From an uncultured Bacteroidota bacterium (GTDB taxonomy: Bacteria > Bacteroidota > Bacteroidia > NS11-12g > UBA955): a DNA stretch of 18,733 nt. The notes below the pieces were generated by a model, which saw only the letters and a list, made by a program, of their open reading frames with translations, did not search any database and had not been told where the DNA came from. Numbering within the stretch: the stretch's first letter is position 1; the number at the start of each line of letters is the position of its first letter. Made by a program: the position numbers and the translations under genes. The stretch covers positions 1-18,733 of the forward strand of contig CAIRMY010000073.1 of NCBI GenBank assembly GCA_903879775.1, in the 5' to 3' direction. Of the stretch, positions 14,741-18,733 are shown piece after piece.

Positions 14741-14772
14741 AAAAAAGGCGATCCATGGATCGCCTTTTTTTT
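14741..14772. terminator. gapA: Bidirectional terminator between gapA and the DUF4403 gene
   Basis: GGCGATC (14747-14753) and GATCGCC (14758-14764) enclose a CATG loop. The flanks AAAAAA (14741-14746) and TTTTTTTT (14765-14772) extend the stem and supply a U-run in each direction. It lies between two convergent genes. Confidence 0.9.
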
Positions 14773-14792
14773 ATGCATTTACAAGATGCAAC

Positions 14793-16181
14793 TTACTTAT
14801 TATCGAGTGTTGATACACCAACTTTACCACTAATTTGTACCCTTACCAAAATTTCCGCTTGTCGTGGCGATATGTCTGTAATCGTTAATTTTTTCAAATT
14901 TCCCTTTAAATAAATTCCGCCATCCAATTTTTTATTCAATGACTCATTAATGCCTTTTTCTGCGGAAGCCAAAGTTGCTGTAATGTCAACAACCATTGCC
15001 TCTTCCATTTTCTTTCTAATGGTTTCATTCAATAACCATTTTGCAGACTTAAGCAATAAGTTTTTTGTAGACAAATCATATTCAACATGCTTCACACTAA
15101 CAATTCGTTTGCTCGCATCAAAAGTTGGAACGCCTAACAAAAACAATGTACCAGATTTGCTTCCTATGAAAGAAACTTCAACTCCCAATTTGTCTTTAGC
15201 TGCAAACAATCGCAATTTTTGGACAATGATAAAGTCTTTCCCAACTACAAATTTTTCTTTTGATAAATACGACATAATTTGCTTTGCCAATGAATCGTAG
15301 TTCATGCTTACATCGGTAAACACTTCGAAGCCATCTGCAATCTTATAAGGAGCTAAATTTGGCAATGGAGCCAATGGGGTTGACCATTTTGTAGACTGTA
15401 TTGCCGGCGTAGCTTTTAAGCCTATTGAAAAGCTCAATTTGCTTTTATTAAATGTTAAATCAGACAATGACAATTCTTTTGGTTGAATTTTTAAATACCC
15501 TATTTTATCGATATAAATGTCTTGTTGTAACTGATCAAACACGGGTTTAATGAATGGCTTCAAATCAACTTTACTAATTTCTTTGTCTACCATTTTCGAT
15601 AAATCACCTAGATATGGTTTAATTCTATTCAATAACATATTCGTTACATCAAAACCAAAAATTACCTTAATTGGATCCACTGGAGTTAACTCAGATATAG
15701 AGGTTGACGATTGAATTTTATAGTTTGGCAATAACTTAAATTTACAGTCAATTCCAATTTTTGCACGTTTCATGGGTTCATCAATTCCAATTTGAAAACC
15801 TACTGGCGGGGTGGCACACTGGTCCATAATGCACATCGGACAATATTCGCCTTTTGCTCCATATTGTAAATCGAGACCTAAACCCAATTGACCAACCCCT
15901 TTTCCCTCAATATTAAAAGAAGAACGATTTAATTTGTACTCATATCTTAATCCTTGACAAGGTTTATCGGACCCCTTGAATGTTTTATCTACCTTATCAT
16001 CTGCCATTTTAAAAAATGGCATCAAATCAATTTCCAAAGGAATATTCACCTGAGAAACCACCACTGGCAATGGTTTAACGTCAACCACTGCATTCATATC
16101 CATTGGAGGATTTGGTTTAATTAAACCACATGAATTTAAAATTAGAATTGATAAAATTCCTAAATATTGAAACTGTTTCAT
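14793..16181 (-). CDS. DUF4403-family lipoprotein
   Basis: A 462-residue protein. Residues 1-18 are a lipoprotein signal (MKQFQYLGILSILILNSC) with a lipobox-like L-N-S-C and lipidated Cys18, so it should sit in an outer or inner membrane leaflet facing the periplasm. The rest has the DUF4403 (PF14356) character: paired strands such as 'VVVSQVNIPLEIDLMPFFKMAD', an internally repeated beta-rich architecture, 'TPVDPIKVIFGFDV', and a middle part that mentions 'TKWSTPLAPLPNLAP'. The C-terminal third includes 'GTLFLLGVPTFDASKRIVSVKHVEYDLSTKNLLLKSAKWLLNETIRKKMEEAM', typical of the family. DUF4403 is widespread in Bacteroidota and, by structure prediction ideas only, may resemble lipid-binding tubular or bridge-like domains; function is not established. 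Cys pairs occur near 87-106. The ATG overlaps the stop of the upstream T9SS gene (TAATG), so the two are probably translated together. Confidence 0.82.
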   Translation of the reverse strand: MKQFQYLGILSILILNSCGLIKPNPPMDMNAVVDVKPLPVVVSQVNIPLEIDLMPFFKMADDKVDKTFKGSDKPCQGLRYEYKLNRSSFNIEGKGVGQLGLGLDLQYGAKGEYCPMCIMDQCATPPVGFQIGIDEPMKRAKIGIDCKFKLLPNYKIQSSTSISELTPVDPIKVIFGFDVTNMLLNRIKPYLGDLSKMVDKEISKVDLKPFIKPVFDQLQQDIYIDKIGYLKIQPKELSLSDLTFNKSKLSFSIGLKATPAIQSTKWSTPLAPLPNLAPYKIADGFEVFTDVSMNYDSLAKQIMSYLSKEKFVVGKDFIIVQKLRLFAAKDKLGVEVSFIGSKSGTLFLLGVPTFDASKRIVSVKHVEYDLSTKNLLLKSAKWLLNETIRKKMEEAMVVDITATLASAEKGINESLNKKLDGGIYLKGNLKKLTITDISPRQAEILVRVQISGKVGVSTLDNK

Positions 16182-18733
16182 TATTCTACAAAAATAGGAC
16201 AAGAATATGTTCCTTCGATTGTATCAACAATTAAATAATATAATGCGGAATCTAATTTTCCAGGAATTTGTCCCTCAAAATATGAATTTTGATTTTCAAT
16301 TTGCTTCTGATCCACAATCCTACCCAATTGATCAACCAGTTTATACCCTTTGATGATAGATTTTGATTTCAACGTAAAATTAGATTTCACTGGATTTGGA
16401 CTCACTGTCACAATTTTATTTTCAAGTAATTGAATTTGATTCAATTGAATCATGAAGATTCCTGAAAACGTATCATTGCTCGAAATCAAATCAACTGGAT
16501 TTACAACATGCACACTTACCTTATGCAATCCAATTTCAGACATCAGAACACGTTTGTTAAATACAATCCAACTGCTATCGGCAGAATTTAAATTAATCAC
16601 ATCAGTTGTATCGGAATACCAGACATTTTGTGTGCTCGAAGAACGAATTTCGATGGCTAACTTAGCCGATTTAACCACAGAATCCTTGCCCAAATTTGTA
16701 ACCAGAACTCTTGGATACATGCCTTGTTTGGTTTGATAAATCTGATTCAAAACCGGAGAATCTAATTTTAGAATGAACAAATCTCTATCTACCGTTACTT
16801 CAAACGATACTGCAATGGTATCATTCATCACACTTTGATCCTCTGGATGATAGGTGATTCCCAAAGCGGTATACATTCCAACTTTATTCAAATCGAAACT
16901 ACAGGTGTAAAGATTTGATTTACTTGAACGTGGGGCGAATGTATCTAATTGTCCTACAGATGTATACACAACTTTATTTTGATAAAGCAAAACAACTTTT
17001 GATTGAACCGATTTGAGACTATCTCTTCCTTGATTGCTAATTTTCAATGTTATATCTTGTAACTTTTGTCCCAAATAATATTGGGGGCCACCACTCAACG
17101 ATATTTCCTCTGGCAAGGCATCTTTTCCAATGTCTGCGAAGAAAGTTTTAACCAAAGTATCGTTCTTCGGATACATGTCTCCAAGGAAATTTGTTCTCAA
17201 CACCAAAGTATAAGTTCCAGCATTTAATGGGGTGAATTTCTTAAAATAACTAATTGCTGTTTGAGCGCCAGTATCAAGGTTTACATTTAATATTTCATAA
17301 TAAACCTGTTTGTTTTTATGTGTAATTTCACAAATTACGGGACAATTTGAAGCAGATTTTAAATATCCGTTATTCTTAATTGTCGCGCCAATTGTATATC
17401 CACCAGCGCCTATACTCATTGTGTCGGCAATCGTTAATTTTACCGCCTGATAATCATACGGCAACCCAATATTGAATGTCGATTTTAAACTATCGTTCTT
17501 TGGATAAATGTCGTAACTGCCCCTACATGTGATTAAAATAGAATAAATGCCCTTTTTAAAGCTCTTGAAGGACTTTGGTGCGGTAAGCGACAAAGATGTG
17601 TACCCATCGATATCTGGAAGCACACTGTCGAAATAAACGAGGTTTTTAAGTGGGTCGAATATCTTAATCTGAATTGGAACTTTAAACAACGACAAAATTC
17701 CGGCGTTGTAAGCCTCAAATTTTACTGGAATGCTTACATTTTGCGCATAATACTTATTGGGCAATGGTGATATCATTGAATCCAATCCAAAATCTATCTT
17801 TTTGTATACCACAATCCAACGCCATTGCGTATCATTCCAAGTGAATTTATCACCCGCGAGCTCTGTAACAATCATCACCTTTAATTTTCCAGTGTCGGTG
17901 CATTTAAAAGTTGGCCAATACAAGATTTTAGTTTGAAACTTGGGCAATGAAAGGGTTATGGTTTGATTGTAAATTGGCTTTTTACCATGAAGGATGATAC
18001 ATCTTGTTTTGAAAGATATGGTGTTGTCGTAGCCAACATTCATAATTGTTGCCAAGGGTTGTAGCGTATCTTTTAAATATTCATAAGTTAAAAAGTTTAT
18101 CGCGGGATCGTGCAAAGTTTGCACCATAACATCTTGTTTCAAGCCAACATAGAATAATTTGATAAACGTGTCATTGTCTTTTACCTGATCATCTTTAAAT
18201 TTAGAAAAAATGAGTAATTTATGTTGGCCAAGCTCTGAGGGAAAAAATGTTTTAGGAAAAGTATAAGTTCTCGTAATGGATGGAGAAATGGTATCGCGAA
18301 TGACCTTTCGGTAAAGCCTTGAATTGGGTCCCCAAATTTCACAAACTATGTCAATACTATCAGATGGTTTGTACGAACCAATGTTTTTAATTTTTCCAAT
18401 GGGCGCAATGGTATCGGTTGTGTATTTGTTTATTGTATCTGACGGCATAATTGCTGCAATTGCCGAAATATCATAATCGGCTTGCAGCCTTGGCTCAATG
18501 ATAAATTTATAAGGAGCAACAGGGTGAAAGTCAATCCAATTTGTGTCACCCAAGGGTTCAGCAAAGAAAAAAGTCTGAGGTCGAATAGGTTCTTCAATTT
18601 GATATCCAAAAGAAATATTATTTAAATCGAGCTGTCTTATCCCTACAAAAAAAGAACCTTTCACTTTCACAGGATTCTTTAAATCTAAGATATAGGTTCC
18701 TGAAACGGTCTTTAAACTATCGCTTTCATAAAT
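16181..18733 (-). CDS. T9SS type A cargo protein with six CARDB-like repeats, C-terminal part (5' end outside the window)
   Basis: The frame is open from the window edge, so the start is missing; 850 residues are visible. The beginning 'GTYILDLKNPVKVKGSFFVGIRQLD' is a segment often found after a catalytic or binding domain in secreted Bacteroidota proteins, so a large N-terminal part probably lies upstream. Next come six Ig-like (CARDB-like) repeats of about 113 residues. Each ends in a 'G-x-y-x-l-x-i ... NDt/s ... F' pattern, with the Asn-Asp pairs at visible residues 187, 300, 413, 524, 637 and 753. The last 80 residues form a type A sorting domain (VSPNPVKSNFTLKS, then KGYKLVDQLGRIVDQ and ALYYLIVDTIEGTYSCPIFVE), the signal for export through the outer membrane by the T9SS. 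The likely role is a cell-surface or secreted adhesin or enzyme scaffold; the function is unknown. The stop overlaps the ATG of the DUF4403 lipoprotein gene. Confidence 0.88.
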   Translation of the reverse strand: MYESDSLKTVSGTYILDLKNPVKVKGSFFVGIRQLDLNNISFGYQIEEPIRPQTFFFAEPLGDTNWIDFHPVAPYKFIIEPRLQADYDISAIAAIMPSDTINKYTTDTIAPIGKIKNIGSYKPSDSIDIVCEIWGPNSRLYRKVIRDTISPSITRTYTFPKTFFPSELGQHKLLIFSKFKDDQVKDNDTFIKLFYVGLKQDVMVQTLHDPAINFLTYEYLKDTLQPLATIMNVGYDNTISFKTRCIILHGKKPIYNQTITLSLPKFQTKILYWPTFKCTDTGKLKVMIVTELAGDKFTWNDTQWRWIVVYKKIDFGLDSMISPLPNKYYAQNVSIPVKFEAYNAGILSLFKVPIQIKIFDPLKNLVYFDSVLPDIDGYTSLSLTAPKSFKSFKKGIYSILITCRGSYDIYPKNDSLKSTFNIGLPYDYQAVKLTIADTMSIGAGGYTIGATIKNNGYLKSASNCPVICEITHKNKQVYYEILNVNLDTGAQTAISYFKKFTPLNAGTYTLVLRTNFLGDMYPKNDTLVKTFFADIGKDALPEEISLSGGPQYYLGQKLQDITLKISNQGRDSLKSVQSKVVLLYQNKVVYTSVGQLDTFAPRSSKSNLYTCSFDLNKVGMYTALGITYHPEDQSVMNDTIAVSFEVTVDRDLFILKLDSPVLNQIYQTKQGMYPRVLVTNLGKDSVVKSAKLAIEIRSSSTQNVWYSDTTDVINLNSADSSWIVFNKRVLMSEIGLHKVSVHVVNPVDLISSNDTFSGIFMIQLNQIQLLENKIVTVSPNPVKSNFTLKSKSIIKGYKLVDQLGRIVDQKQIENQNSYFEGQIPGKLDSALYYLIVDTIEGTYSCPIFVE

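Overview
The window is AT-rich DNA that looks like a chromosomal segment of a Bacteroidota bacterium (Flavobacteriia, Sphingobacteriia or Chitinophagia-like). Three things point there. Two large secreted proteins carry type IX secretion (T9SS) hallmarks: SprB-type repeats and a C-terminal type A sorting domain. Several promoters have the phylum-specific -7 box TAnnTTTG. The protein families (DUF4286, DUF4403, a long RicT/PSP1 protein, a CarB without its regulatory domain) are typical of Bacteroidota. Genes are densely packed on both strands, and I saw no mobile element, tRNA, rRNA or CRISPR array.

Layout. 1-954 (-): N-terminal part of an SprB-repeat secreted protein. 1297-1851 (+): AhpD-like peroxidase, convergent and overlapping the next gene by 12 bases. 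1840-3282 (-): a membrane protein that fuses a phytol kinase-like (VTE5) half to a DUF92/phytyl-phosphate kinase-like (VTE6) half. Just upstream on the other strand, running to 4260 (+), is a homogentisate phytyltransferase-type UbiA enzyme. 4325-7144 (+): CarB, then a terminator. 7383-7727 (+): a small exported Spy/CpxP-like protein behind an ECF-sigma-type promoter, then a bidirectional terminator. 7775-9262 (-): RicT. 11357-9344 (-): an envelope operon of membrane-anchored GyrI-like protein, LD-carboxypeptidase and GtrA. 11409-13684 (+): purS, DUF4286, selU and a short-chain dehydrogenase in a tightly packed run, followed by gapA with its own promoter and a bidirectional terminator. 18733-14793 (-): a T9SS cargo protein with a sixfold repeat (5' end outside the window) overlapping a DUF4403 lipoprotein gene.

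The most interesting part is 1840-4260. The kinase fusion could convert phytol or another isoprenoid alcohol to its diphosphate in two steps. The adjacent prenyltransferase could then attach it to homogentisate, the committed step towards tocopherol-type quinols. In a presumably non-photosynthetic bacterium this would be a phytol-salvage route to a vitamin E-like lipid antioxidant, and an AhpD peroxidase lies directly next to it. Methyltransferase and cyclase genes are not in the window, so the end product is unknown. Two genes (ahpD and purS) also appear to be transcribed from their start codon, that is, without a leader.
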